This document shows positions 41,662-49,466 of a stretch of 64,000 nt of DNA, piece by piece (position 1 is the stretch's first letter; every line of letters begins with the position of its first letter). The DNA is from UMGS1002 sp964463325 (GTDB taxonomy: Bacteria; Bacillota; Clostridia; Oscillospirales; CAG-272), in NCBI GenBank assembly GCA_964463325.1, contig CAYXBY010000001.1, forward strand, positions 26,278 through 90,277, given 5' to 3'. Position numbers and translations under genes: made by a program. The notes beneath the pieces are model-generated. The model was not told the DNA's origin and did not search any database. It worked only from the letters and a program-made list of their open reading frames with translations.

Positions 41662-42876
41662 TCAATCCTCCCTCTGCACGTCGGCGCCCAGCGCCCTCAG
41701 CATGCTCCAGAATTCCGGCAGGCTCTTGGCCACGCACTCTGCGCCCTCGATCGTCCCGCCGACGGCGCAGGCAACAACCGCCAGCGACATGGCAATGCGG
41801 TGATCGTTGTGACTGCGCAGCACCCGACTCGGCGCGCGCACCCCGCCGTCCACATGTATCTCATTTTCGGCCACCTCGACGCGAGAACCGAAGGCTGCCA
41901 GCTCCTCGGCCATGGCCGCGCCGCGGTCGCTCTCCTTAAAGCGCAGACGCGCCGTGTCGCGCAGCGTGACGCCGTCACACAGCGCCCCCGCCGCCATAAG
42001 AACGGGGCCGAGGTCGGGACAGTCGGCTATCGACAGCGTGCAGTGCCCACGCCCGATGCTGCCGAGGTACTCCCGCCAGACGCGATCGCCCTGACGGCCG
42101 TCGTCGCAAAGCCCAGGCATTGATATCTGGCCGCCGAGCAGCTCCAGCGCCCCAAAAAACGCCGCCGCAGACTGGTCGGTCGGCACCTCCAACGCCGAAT
42201 TTGCCCGCCCGCACTGGCTGCCGTGGATGATAAACGTCCCCGCCTGCGGCCGCTCGACGGCATAGCCAAGCTTGCGCAACGCATGCATCGTCAGCTCGAT
42301 GTACGACGCGCTCTCCAGTGCCGTCGTCAGCGTAATGCGGCTGTCACCCGCCGCGTGCGGCAGTGCAAGCAGCAGCCCCGAGATAAACTGACTACTGATA
42401 TTGCCCGGGATGTCAAAGCTGCCGGCGTCAAGCGGCCCGCAGACTGTGATGCTGCCCTCGCCGCGCTGCCACCTCAGCCCCGCGCCGCGGCAAATGTCCT
42501 CGTAAACCGACAGCGGGCGCTGCAGGAGCCGCCCCGCCCCGTAAAAGGTGACCGGGCGGTTGTCGAGCAATGCGAACGGCAGCAGCAGCCGCAGCGTGGT
42601 GCCGCTCTCGCCGCAATCAAGCACCGTCTCGCCCGACAGCGACTCCATCAGCGCGCCGCCGCGCACCTTAGCCGTCTCGCCGCGCTGCTCAATGTCGGCA
42701 CCGAGGCGGCGCAGGCAGCGGAGCGTCGCGCGGACGTCGCAATTATCCGGCAGACCGTGAATGACGGTCTCACCGGGCGTGAATGCAGCGGCGATGAGGT
42801 AGCGATGCGCCATGCTTTTGGAGGTCGGCAGGCGCACCTCGCCGCTCGGGACGCAGGGTGACACCGTCACCCTCAT
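41662..42876 (-). CDS. aroA: 3-phosphoshikimate 1-carboxyvinyltransferase (EPSP synthase)
   Basis: Transfers enolpyruvyl from PEP to shikimate-3-P. 404 residues from ATG 42876, which overlaps the aroQ stop as ATGA and has GGAGG 6 nt upstream. Marks: LPTSKSMAHRYLIAA near residue 15, DCGESGTTLRLLLPFAL, GNISSQFISGLLLALP, RFKESDRGAAMAEELAAFG, and SHNDHRIAMSLAVVA. The PTSKS and GNISSQ variants, rather than the E. coli PGSKS and GNAGTA forms, suggest a class II-like enzyme (inference). Confidence 0.94.
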   Translation of the reverse strand: MRVTVSPCVPSGEVRLPTSKSMAHRYLIAAAFTPGETVIHGLPDNCDVRATLRCLRRLGADIEQRGETAKVRGGALMESLSGETVLDCGESGTTLRLLLPFALLDNRPVTFYGAGRLLQRPLSVYEDICRGAGLRWQRGEGSITVCGPLDAGSFDIPGNISSQFISGLLLALPHAAGDSRITLTTALESASYIELTMHALRKLGYAVERPQAGTFIIHGSQCGRANSALEVPTDQSAAAFFGALELLGGQISMPGLCDDGRQGDRVWREYLGSIGRGHCTLSIADCPDLGPVLMAAGALCDGVTLRDTARLRFKESDRGAAMAEELAAFGSRVEVAENEIHVDGGVRAPSRVLRSHNDHRIAMSLAVVACAVGGTIEGAECVAKSLPEFWSMLRALGADVQRED

Positions 42877-43310
42877 GTGTTGCCTCCCTGCTCGCACAGC
42901 AGGTCAATGGCCTCGAGATAGCCGTCAAGCCCCCGCCCCGAAATGCAGGCTACGCAGGCCTCGCGGACATAGCTGACCTGTCTGAAGGCCTCACGCCGAT
43001 CCACCTCGGAAATGTGCACCTCGACAGTCGGTATACCGACTGCCTTAAGCGCGTCGAGCAGCGCGACCGAGGTGTGCGTGTAGGCCGCAGGGTTTATGAC
43101 GATGCCGTCATAAACACCGTATGCGTCCTGAATGGCATCCACCAGCGCGCCCTCGTGATTTGACTGATAAAGCGTCACCGAGACGCCGCGCTGTGCCGCA
43201 TGCGCCTCGATCATCTCGCACAGCGTCGCATAGCTCTGCCGACCGTAAATATCCGGCTCGCGAATACCTAACATATTTATATTGGGGCCATTTATGACCA
43301 AAATTTTCAT
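42873..43310 (-). CDS. aroQ: 3-dehydroquinate dehydratase, type II
   Basis: 145 residues, dodecameric type II enzyme. INGPNINMLG at the start, IYGRQSYATL with the catalytic Tyr, INPAAYTHTSVALLDAL, EVHISEVDRREAFRQVSY with the catalytic His. Shares a TAATG junction with aroE/K upstream and ATGA with aroA downstream. Confidence 0.96.
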   Translation of the reverse strand: MKILVINGPNINMLGIREPDIYGRQSYATLCEMIEAHAAQRGVSVTLYQSNHEGALVDAIQDAYGVYDGIVINPAAYTHTSVALLDALKAVGIPTVEVHISEVDRREAFRQVSYVREACVACISGRGLDGYLEAIDLLCEQGGNT

Positions 43311-44590
43311 TATTGTACCTCCTCCGCCTCATTTATCATGTTGAGCAGGCGTGCCGCCGTCTGCTCCGGGCTGCCCTCGACCGGCAGTGTGATGTCCGCC
43401 GCCGCGCGGTACAGCGGCAGCCGCTCGCGATATCGCGCCTCAAGCGCCGCACGATCGCAGGACAGCGGGCGATCAGGCGTCGGCTGGATGTCGGCCGGCC
43501 GACGATCGACAAAAACAACAAGTCCATTGCGCTTCAGTGCGCGAATGTTGTCGGGACGCAGCACGGCGCCGCCGCCCGTCGCAATAACGCAGCCGCTCTG
43601 CGACGAAAGCTCGGCGATCACGGCGCTCTCGGCTGCCCTGAAGGCGTCCTCACCGTGCGAGGTGATGTAGTCCCCCGCCGTGACACCGGTTCGCTCACAA
43701 AACAGACTGTCGCTGTCAAACAGGGGACGCTCCATCCGCTCGGCCAGCAGACGCCCCAGCGTGCTTTTGCCGCTGCCCGGCATGCCGACGAGCACTATGC
43801 TCTGCTTGCGCCGCAGCATTTGGCGATAGACACTGTCTGTTTTGCCGATAATGCTCTCATTGTCAAGAAACAGCGCCGCCGCCCACGCCGCCTGAGCCAC
43901 CAGCATGTAGAGTCCGCCCGCCGCCGGCAGTCCGCGCTCCAGCGCACGGCAGATCAGCCGTGTGCGCAACGGGTGGTAGACGGCGTCGGCCACGCCACGC
44001 AGCGCCGGGAACTCCGCCGGGTCAACGGCCATGCCGTCCTCGTGTGGGAACATGCCCAGCGGCGTTGTATTGATCAGCACCTCGACCTCAGAGCGCTCGC
44101 GGCTCAGCGTCTCGTAGCTGATCTCGTCCTCGCCGCGTGGCGTGCGCGAGACGCGCACCACCCTTGCCGCACCCAGCGACTCGGCCACTGCCCGCGCCGT
44201 CCGCGACGTCCCGCCGGTGCCCAGTATCGCGACATAGCTGCCGCGCACAGGAATGGCGGTGCGCACGAGCAGCGCACGCATGCCGTAAAAATCAGTGTTA
44301 TAGCCTATCAGACGCCCGTCGCGACACAGCACGGTGTTGACCGCGCCGATTCGCGCCGCGGCATCGTCGATCTCGTCGAGATATGGCATGACGGTCTGCT
44401 TGTAGGGGATGGTGACGTTGATACCGCAGAAGCGCCGCGCCCTCAAAAATTCGCCCACGTCCCCCGGCTCCAGCTCACGCAGGCAGTAGCTGTAGTCGGC
44501 CAGCAGGGGGTGTATCTCGGCCGAAAAGCTGTGCCCCAGATGCTCACCGATGCAGCCGTATTCCATTGGTGCCATTGAATTTTCGCTCAT
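43310..44590 (-). CDS. aroE/aroK: fused shikimate dehydrogenase-shikimate kinase
   Basis: 426 residues from ATG 44590 (GAGGTGG 5 nt upstream). Residues ~1-245 are AroE: GHSFSAEIHPLLADYSY, INVTIPYKQTVMPYLDEID (catalytic Lys), IGAVNTVL, GYNTDFYGM (catalytic Asp), AILGTGGTSRTARAVAESLG (NADP loop), LINTTPLGMFP. Residues ~260-426 are AroK: IVLVGMPGSGKSTLGRLLAERM (in part; P-loop), FDSDSLFCERTG, ATGGGAVLRPDN. So one protein converts dehydroshikimate to shikimate-3-phosphate. The frame is continuous through the junction. The fusion, placed between aroC and aroQ, gives efficient sequential chemistry. Confidence 0.94.
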   Translation of the reverse strand: MSENSMAPMEYGCIGEHLGHSFSAEIHPLLADYSYCLRELEPGDVGEFLRARRFCGINVTIPYKQTVMPYLDEIDDAAARIGAVNTVLCRDGRLIGYNTDFYGMRALLVRTAIPVRGSYVAILGTGGTSRTARAVAESLGAARVVRVSRTPRGEDEISYETLSRERSEVEVLINTTPLGMFPHEDGMAVDPAEFPALRGVADAVYHPLRTRLICRALERGLPAAGGLYMLVAQAAWAAALFLDNESIIGKTDSVYRQMLRRKQSIVLVGMPGSGKSTLGRLLAERMERPLFDSDSLFCERTGVTAGDYITSHGEDAFRAAESAVIAELSSQSGCVIATGGGAVLRPDNIRALKRNGLVVFVDRRPADIQPTPDRPLSCDRAALEARYRERLPLYRAAADITLPVEGSPEQTAARLLNMINEAEEVQ

Positions 44591-44600
44591 TTGTGCCACC

Positions 44601-45695
44601 TCACACCAGCGCATCCGCACCACCGCGCATCAGCAGCAGATCGGCGACCGTCAACGCCGTCACGGCGTCGATGACCGGACAGGCTCGCGGCACGATGCAG
44701 GGGTCGTGCCGTCCCGCAATGCTCAGCTCGATATTCTCGCCGCGCACCATATCGACCGTGTGCTGCGGGCGCGAAATGGACGGCGTCGGCTTGATGGCGC
44801 AGCGGAAGACGAGCGGCATGCCGTTGGTTATCCCGCCGCCGATGCCGCCGGAACGATTGGTCGAGGTCAGAATATTTCCTTCATTAATGTAATAGGGGTC
44901 GTTTGCCACACTCCCGCGCAGGTCAGCCAGTGCAAAGCCGTCGCCAAATTCGACACCCTTTACGGCCGGGATGGAAAACAGCCCGTGCGACAGCAGGCTC
45001 TCGACCGTGTCAAACCACGGCTCGCCCAGCCCGGCCTCAAGGCCGGTGACTACCGTCTCGGCAATGCCGCCGACGCTGTCGCCCTCGGCGCCCGCCGCCA
45101 GTATGGCCTCGCGCATGCGCTCCCACGCCACCCCCGAGAGCACCGGATGGGCGGCCTCGTGCAGCACCGCAAGCTCGTCCTCGGGGTGAAGCGCGTCAAA
45201 CGAACGGTCATCCACACCGGCGCAACGGCTGATATGGGTGCCTATCAGTATTCCCTGACGCCGCAGCGCCGAGGCGACTATCGCCCCCGCCGCCACCAGC
45301 GCCGCCGTCAACCGACCGCTGAAATGGCCGCCACCGCGGGCGTCCTCAAAGCCGTGATACTTGATGTGCGCAGGATAGTCGCAGTGGCCGGGGCGTGCGC
45401 GACCGGCTATAGCGGAATAGTCCCCGCTGTGCTGCGCGACGTTGGGTATCAGTATGCACAGCGGCGTCCCTGTTGTGTGACCGTCGTAAACGCCGCTCTC
45501 GATGACAAATTCATCCGGCTCGCGACGTGCAGTCGCAGTCGCGTCCTGCGGCCGACGGCGGCTAAGCGCGTGCGATATCTCGGCCTCGTCAACCGGGATA
45601 CCGGGCGTCAGTCCGTCCAGCACCGCCCCGACGGCACTGCCGTGGCTCTCGCCAAAAAGCGTCAGTGTCAGCATGCTTCCGTAAACATTTTTCAT
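44601..45695 (-). CDS. aroC: chorismate synthase
   Basis: Makes chorismate from EPSP using reduced FMN. 364 residues from ATG 45695, overlapping the aroB stop as ATGA. Marks: LTLFGESHGSAVGAVLDGLTPG, RARPGHCDYPAHIKYHG (PGHAD variant), DARGGGHFSGRLTAALVAAG, GDSVGGIAETVVTG, and STNRSGGIGGGITNGMPL (quoted in parts). No separate flavin reductase gene is seen. Confidence 0.96.
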   Translation of the reverse strand: MKNVYGSMLTLTLFGESHGSAVGAVLDGLTPGIPVDEAEISHALSRRRPQDATATARREPDEFVIESGVYDGHTTGTPLCILIPNVAQHSGDYSAIAGRARPGHCDYPAHIKYHGFEDARGGGHFSGRLTAALVAAGAIVASALRRQGILIGTHISRCAGVDDRSFDALHPEDELAVLHEAAHPVLSGVAWERMREAILAAGAEGDSVGGIAETVVTGLEAGLGEPWFDTVESLLSHGLFSIPAVKGVEFGDGFALADLRGSVANDPYYINEGNILTSTNRSGGIGGGITNGMPLVFRCAIKPTPSISRPQHTVDMVRGENIELSIAGRHDPCIVPRACPVIDAVTALTVADLLLMRGGADALV

Positions 45696-46717
45696 GACAG
45701 TGCGATGACCTCCCCGCATTTCTCAATTATTTGATCGGCGCTCATGCGCTCAAAGCGGAAGCGCCCTATCTCGGGCAGCAGGACGGTCACTATGCCATCT
45801 CCTGCCGCCTTTTTGTCGTGCAGCATGACCTCGCGCAGCCGCTCGCGCTCACAGCGAAAGGCGGTTGGCAGGTCATAACGATGCAAAAGATGCGTCAGGC
45901 GACGCCGCACCTCGCCCTCGGTCAGCGCCAGCATGCCGAGACCGACGCACTCACCGTGCAGCAGCGGGAAAGCGTCGCCCGCGCTGAGGCTTTCAATGGC
46001 GTGACCCACCGTGTGTCCAAAATTCAGCACACGGCGCAGCCCGCCCTCGCGCTCGTCCTGCTCGACGACACCCATTTTGACGCGCAGCGCCGCCTCGATC
46101 AGCTCGACCGCACTCATACGCCGCGTCAGATCCTCCAATCGTTCAAAGCTTTCGGGGTCAGACGTGGCGAACATTTTGATGATCTCGGCCATGCCACAGC
46201 CAAACTGCCGTCGATCCAGCGTTTCGAGCACCTCGGGGTCGATCACCACCGCTCTCGGCTGGTAAAACGTCCCCCAGACATTTTTGTAGCCGTCGAGGTC
46301 GACCGCCACCTTGCCGCCGACCGATGAATCGACCTGCGCGAGCAGCGTTGTCGGCACGTTGTAAAAGTCGATACCGCGCATATACGTCGCCGCGGCGAAG
46401 CCGCCGAGATCGCCGATCACCCCGCCGCCGACCGCCACCAGACAATCGCCGCGGTCAAAGCTGGCCGCCAGCATGACACGAATGACCTCAAGCAGCCGCT
46501 CGGGGCATTTATTCTGCTCGCCCGGCTCGAGCGTCACAATGTGCGGCTCGGTGCACGCGCGTGCCACCGTCTCAGCGTACACACCCGGGACGCCCGAGTC
46601 TGTCAGTATCAGCACGCGACGGTGCAGCCGCAGCAGCTCGCCGACGCGCCCCAGCGCCCCGCGTTCGACTGTTATAGGGTAGCTGCGCGCGCCTAAATTC
46701 ATTGTTAATGTTGACAT
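45692..46717 (-). CDS. aroB: 3-dehydroquinate synthase
   Basis: 341 residues. NAD- and metal-dependent cyclisation of DAHP. Marks: VAVGGGVIGDLGGFAAATYMRGI (in part), VPTTLLAQVDSSVGGKVAVD, GNVWGTFYQPRAVVID region (KNVWGTFYQP), GCGMAEIIKM, LNFGHTVGHAIES, HGECVGLGM. The start overlaps the pheA end by 13 nt, so translation is coupled. Confidence 0.96.
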   Translation of the reverse strand: MSTLTMNLGARSYPITVERGALGRVGELLRLHRRVLILTDSGVPGVYAETVARACTEPHIVTLEPGEQNKCPERLLEVIRVMLAASFDRGDCLVAVGGGVIGDLGGFAAATYMRGIDFYNVPTTLLAQVDSSVGGKVAVDLDGYKNVWGTFYQPRAVVIDPEVLETLDRRQFGCGMAEIIKMFATSDPESFERLEDLTRRMSAVELIEAALRVKMGVVEQDEREGGLRRVLNFGHTVGHAIESLSAGDAFPLLHGECVGLGMLALTEGEVRRRLTHLLHRYDLPTAFRCERERLREVMLHDKKAAGDGIVTVLLPEIGRFRFERMSADQIIEKCGEVIALS

Positions 46718-47820
46718 TTTCTATCCTCCCGCCTATCGAGCAGCCGCTCACCGGCAAAGCTGCCCAGCACGCGCACGCTGCTGCATACGCCACTAAGCTC
46801 CGCCAGCATGCTCTGTCCCGCCTCAGTTGCGAGGCAGCCCTCGCCCTCAGCATAAAAATAATATTCCCAGTTTTCAACGCCTGTCGGGTGACTTTTGAGG
46901 CATTTGAGGTTGTAATCATGCCGGCTGATCACCGAAATGGCGTCGCCAAGCGAGCCGGGGTTGTTTTTGCAGCTGAAAAGCAGCACAAAGTGCCCGTCCG
47001 TCGGCTTTATCTCGCAGGGCGTGGGAGTGAAGACCGCAAAGCGCGTCGTGTTTGTCTTTTGCTCGTTAATATCGTTCTCCAGCACGCAAAGGCCGTACAG
47101 CTCGGCCGTCTCGCGCGCCGCGATGACCGCTACATCCCGTCGCTCGCCCTCCGCGACTGCTTTAGCCGCGACTGCGGTGTTGACAGCATCGGTCTGTATC
47201 CAGCCCTGCCTCTTGAGATAGGGGCGGCACTGCGCCAGCGCCTGCGGGTGACTGACCACCTCGCGTATCTCGCCTATCCCAACGCCCGGTTTGGCCAGCA
47301 GGCACTGCGAAAGCGGCAGGTCGTATATCCCGCTGATGGACAACGGACCGCGGTAGGACAGATCCATGACCTGCCCCACATCGCCGGCATAGCTGTTCTC
47401 GATGGGCAGCACGGCGCAGCTGCATTCCCCACTCTCGACTCGGCGGTAAGCCGTGACAAAGTCCGGGCAAGGCGCCACGCAGCAGTCACCGAATATGCGC
47501 AGGGCGGCCACGTGTGCAAATGCGCCCTCCACCCCGCTGTACGCCACGCTGACACCGCTGTTGAGCAGCCGCTGATAGCTCTTTGACTGCGTCATGAGCT
47601 CGCACAAAAAGCTTTTGTAATACGGACGGTAGGCCTGCGGCACAAGCGCAGAATTGCGCTCGAGCAGCTGTGCCTCACGCTCTCTATCCTCTATCGGGAG
47701 CCCGTGCTCCTCCTTATATGCTGCGATGACCGCCGCCGCCTGCATCCGCTCGGCGAAAAGCGCCGCCATTTCACGGTCGACGCGGTCTATGGTCTGCCGC
47801 GCCTGCTGCAATCCGTCCAT
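46705..47820 (-). CDS. pheA: chorismate mutase / prephenate dehydratase (P-protein)
   Basis: 371 residues from ATG 47820 (GAGGAG 5 nt before it). Residues ~1-85 are an AroQ-type chorismate mutase (ARQTIDRVDREMAALFAERM; YKEEHGLPIEDREREAQLL). Residues ~90-270 are prephenate dehydratase (VAYSGVEGAFAHVAAL, VLPIENSYAGDVGQVMDL, VSHPQALAQCRPYL, and NTTRFAVF with the catalytic Thr of TRF). Residues ~275-355 are an ACT domain (NNPGSLGDAISVISRHDYNL), where the Phe-binding ESRP motif is replaced by KSHP, so feedback by Phe may be altered. First gene of the aromatic operon and preceded by a leader-peptide attenuator. Confidence 0.95.
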   Translation of the reverse strand: MDGLQQARQTIDRVDREMAALFAERMQAAAVIAAYKEEHGLPIEDREREAQLLERNSALVPQAYRPYYKSFLCELMTQSKSYQRLLNSGVSVAYSGVEGAFAHVAALRIFGDCCVAPCPDFVTAYRRVESGECSCAVLPIENSYAGDVGQVMDLSYRGPLSISGIYDLPLSQCLLAKPGVGIGEIREVVSHPQALAQCRPYLKRQGWIQTDAVNTAVAAKAVAEGERRDVAVIAARETAELYGLCVLENDINEQKTNTTRFAVFTPTPCEIKPTDGHFVLLFSCKNNPGSLGDAISVISRHDYNLKCLKSHPTGVENWEYYFYAEGEGCLATEAGQSMLAELSGVCSSVRVLGSFAGERLLDRREDRKCQH

Positions 47821-47843
47821 ATGTCTCCTCACTTTCACAAAAT

Positions 47844-47883
47844 AAGACCCGCGAGAGCATCCTATGGGATCCCTGCGGGTCTT
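47844..47883 (-). terminator. attenuator terminator before pheA
   Basis: Minus strand AAGACCCGC (47883-47875) pairs with GCGGGTCTT (47852-47844), then ATTTTGTG. It sits 23 nt before the pheA ATG. Its 5' arm, GAAGACCCGC (47884-47875), can instead pair 9 of 10 with GCGGTTCTTC (47974-47965), which lies just after the Tyr codons of the leader ORF. The two structures exclude each other. Confidence 0.85.
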
Positions 47884-47948
47884 CTATTTCAAATATCCGA
47901 TACGAATTCCGTGTCTCCACGGCAAAACACCATCAGAGACGCCTTCGA

Positions 47949-48017
47949 TCACGAACAGATAACAGAAGAACCGCTTTGATGGTAATAATAAAATCGGGAG
48001 ATAATAACCTTCATCAT
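47949..48017 (-). CDS. aromatic operon leader peptide (Phe-Tyr-Tyr-Tyr)
   Basis: A 22-codon ORF, ATG 48017 to TGA 47949, with a second ATG next to it and AGAGG just upstream. The peptide begins MMKVII and contains SRFYYYHQ at residues 7-14, that is one Phe and three consecutive Tyr codons (TAT TAT TAC). Starts ~30 nt after the predicted transcription start and ends 128 nt before pheA. Right after the Tyr codons are ACCATCA (47983-47977), which pairs with TGATGGT (47935-47929), and the antiterminator strand GCGGTTCTTC. Its position and codon content fit a ribosome-stalling leader that senses charged tRNA-Tyr (and perhaps tRNA-Phe). Confidence 0.85.
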   Translation of the reverse strand: MMKVIISRFYYYHQSGSSVICS

Positions 48018-48053
48018 GGCCTCTGCCCTGTCCTTTCTCAAAATTCTAGCGCT

Positions 48054-48082
48054 ATTATACCTCTTTTTCGACGTCTTGTCAA
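48054..48082 (-). promoter_or_regulatory. promoter of the pheA-aro operon
   Basis: Consensus TTGACA (48082-48077), 17-nt spacer, TATAAT (48059-48054) on the minus strand. Predicted start near 48047. Confidence 0.9.
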
Positions 48083-48143
48083 GAGCCTATTTGTCTATTT
48101 TTGCGCACCGACGCGCGGCATTATGTGGTCCATATTCACAAAA

Positions 48144-48172
48144 GCCCCGACGAATATAGCATCCGTCGGAGC
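48144..48172 (-). terminator. intrinsic terminator after the 48190-48480 gene
   Basis: Minus strand GCTCCGACG (48172-48164) pairs with CGTCGGGGC (48152-48144, one G-T pair), followed by TTTTGTG. It separates the small gene from the pheA promoter. Confidence 0.75.
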
Positions 48173-48189
48173 TCATTTGATGTATCAGC

Positions 48190-48480
48190 TTATTTCAGCG
48201 CCATCTCCAGCCATATCAGACCCATTGAGAAGGCATCCTGCAGGCCGGATTTTGAGCCCTGCTTGATGATCTTGGTCGGGTCGCTCGAGTCGATGACCTG
48301 GATGAGTATCTTATCCGGCACCTTGTGTCCGTTTTCCTCTTTGTAAGACATTATCTCCATTATTAATATGCACTTTTCGGACATATCGCCGTAGCATATG
48401 GTGTTCCCCTCGCGAACCAGGGGCTTGCCTTTATATTCAAGATACTTGCCGCTGACCACGCGGCGTGCTTCTTCACTCAT
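48190..48480 (-). CDS. conserved small protein of unknown function
   Basis: 96 residues from ATG 48480, behind GGAGGTACTGTAA. Not a family I can name. Reads as a compact alpha/beta protein: VSGKYLEYKGKPLVREGNTICYGD, then KCILIMEIMSYKEENGHKVPDKILIQVIDSSDP, then DAFSMGLIWLEMALK (quoted in parts). No signal peptide, TM segment or metal motif. It has its own strong promoter and terminator, so it is a real monocistronic gene. Confidence 0.8.
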   Translation of the reverse strand: MSEEARRVVSGKYLEYKGKPLVREGNTICYGDMSEKCILIMEIMSYKEENGHKVPDKILIQVIDSSDPTKIIKQGSKSGLQDAFSMGLIWLEMALK

Positions 48481-48512
48481 TTACAGTACCTCCACGATAA
48501 TTATAGTAATAT

Positions 48513-48541
48513 AGTATACCACATTTTTCGTTGAAAGTCAA
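48513..48541 (-). promoter_or_regulatory. promoter of the 48190-48480 gene
   Basis: Minus strand TTGACT (48541-48536), 17-nt spacer ending ATGTGG, TATACT (48518-48513). The start site falls about 25 nt before the ATG. Confidence 0.8.
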
Positions 48542-48586
48542 TGATTTTTTATAACTTAGTGAAAAAATTGCACTACCGCGAAATAT

Positions 48587-49195
48587 TTATATCGCCGGGC
48601 AGCATTTTTTGCGGTGACAACGGCCATGCAGCCCCCACGCCAGTGCAAAAACGGCAACAGAGACGTCAAGCGCTATCAACGCCGGCAGGGTGAACCAGAC
48701 ATTTCCGATCATCAGCACGGCGCCGCTCCCGCCGGCCGGGATGTGCAGACAATAGCAGAGCGCGAGCCCCAGCTCCATAATGACAATATCATATATAACC
48801 CTAAGCACCCAATGTACACGTCTCGAGGCCAAGACCGGGCCCCGTGCCGCGCTCATGAGCAGCATGGTGGCTATCAAAATACAGGTAGAATCGCCCCAGC
48901 GCATGAAAGCAAGCTGACTGAGCACATCCGCCCGCGTCGCATAGACAACAATGATCACATAGTTGGCCGCCAACACGGCCAATACCGATATAAGGCTGCG
49001 ACGGTACATTGCCGTAGGGCTTCGTTGCTCATCGTCCCCAAAAAGCGAGCTGAGCAATATCGGAAGGCCGCACACGAGTATCGGTACGACCATAAAGGCC
49101 CGCGCCTCGAGCAGCGGGTAGGCCACCGCAGCGACCATGCCGCCGATGATCGCGGTGACAATAACGGTATTATACCATTTAACTATTGTTTTCAT
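48587..49195 (-). CDS. hypothetical membrane protein
   Basis: 202 residues from ATG 49195 with GGAGG 10 nt before it. About six TM helices (TVIVTAIIGGMVAAVAYPLL, AFMVVPILVCGLPILLSSLFG, LISVLAVLAANYVIIVVYA, ILIATMLLMSAARG, VIYDIVIMELGLALCYCLHI, FTLPALIALDVSVAVFALAW). Ends HGRCHRKKCCPAI, a short Cys/basic tail. No recognised family. Its promoter spacer contains a G7 run. Confidence 0.72.
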   Translation of the reverse strand: MKTIVKWYNTVIVTAIIGGMVAAVAYPLLEARAFMVVPILVCGLPILLSSLFGDDEQRSPTAMYRRSLISVLAVLAANYVIIVVYATRADVLSQLAFMRWGDSTCILIATMLLMSAARGPVLASRRVHWVLRVIYDIVIMELGLALCYCLHIPAGGSGAVLMIGNVWFTLPALIALDVSVAVFALAWGLHGRCHRKKCCPAI

Positions 49196-49317
49196 AATAT
49201 ATATTCCTCCTTGGCAGGTAAAATATCAGTCACGAGCTCAAAAAGCGTGCCAAAGCACCCCCGGCTCATGCACGCATAGGCCCCCTCCTCTCGGTCACAA
49301 TAAATATTTCCAATTAT

Positions 49318-49344
49318 ATTATACATCCCCCCCTAAAATGTCAA
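49318..49344 (-). promoter_or_regulatory. promoter with poly-G spacer for the 48587-49195 gene
   Basis: Minus strand TTGACA (49344-49339), then TTTTAGGGGGGGATG (15 nt), then TATAAT (49323-49318). The spacer is 2 nt short of optimal and contains seven G in a row (49333-49327), so length changes in the run would change promoter strength. Confidence 0.6.
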
Positions 49345-49407
49345 GCGCTTTTTGCAAGCAGACCACCGCGCGGCTGCCGCAAAAAACAAAAAATTCATAA
49401 ATCGGTC

Positions 49408-49436
49408 TTGTAAACTTCACGCAGAGGTGATATACT
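49408..49436 (+). promoter_or_regulatory. promoter of the pseudouridine synthase gene
   Basis: TTGTAA (49408-49413), 17-nt spacer, TATACT (49431-49436) with GTGA before it. Start predicted ~24 nt before ATG 49467. Confidence 0.65.
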
Positions 49437-49466
49437 AATATGAAGAAATTTTTTGGGAGGGCGACT

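Noticed and set aside
43313..44578. 421-codon plus-strand ORF opposite the aroE/K fusion
   Set aside because: Low-complexity Arg/Ala/His translation produced by GC-rich codon bias on the other strand.
47821..48047. T-box riboswitch in the pheA leader
   Set aside because: No TGGNACCGCG-type T-box sequence or specifier stem; the leader ORF with Tyr codons explains the layout better.
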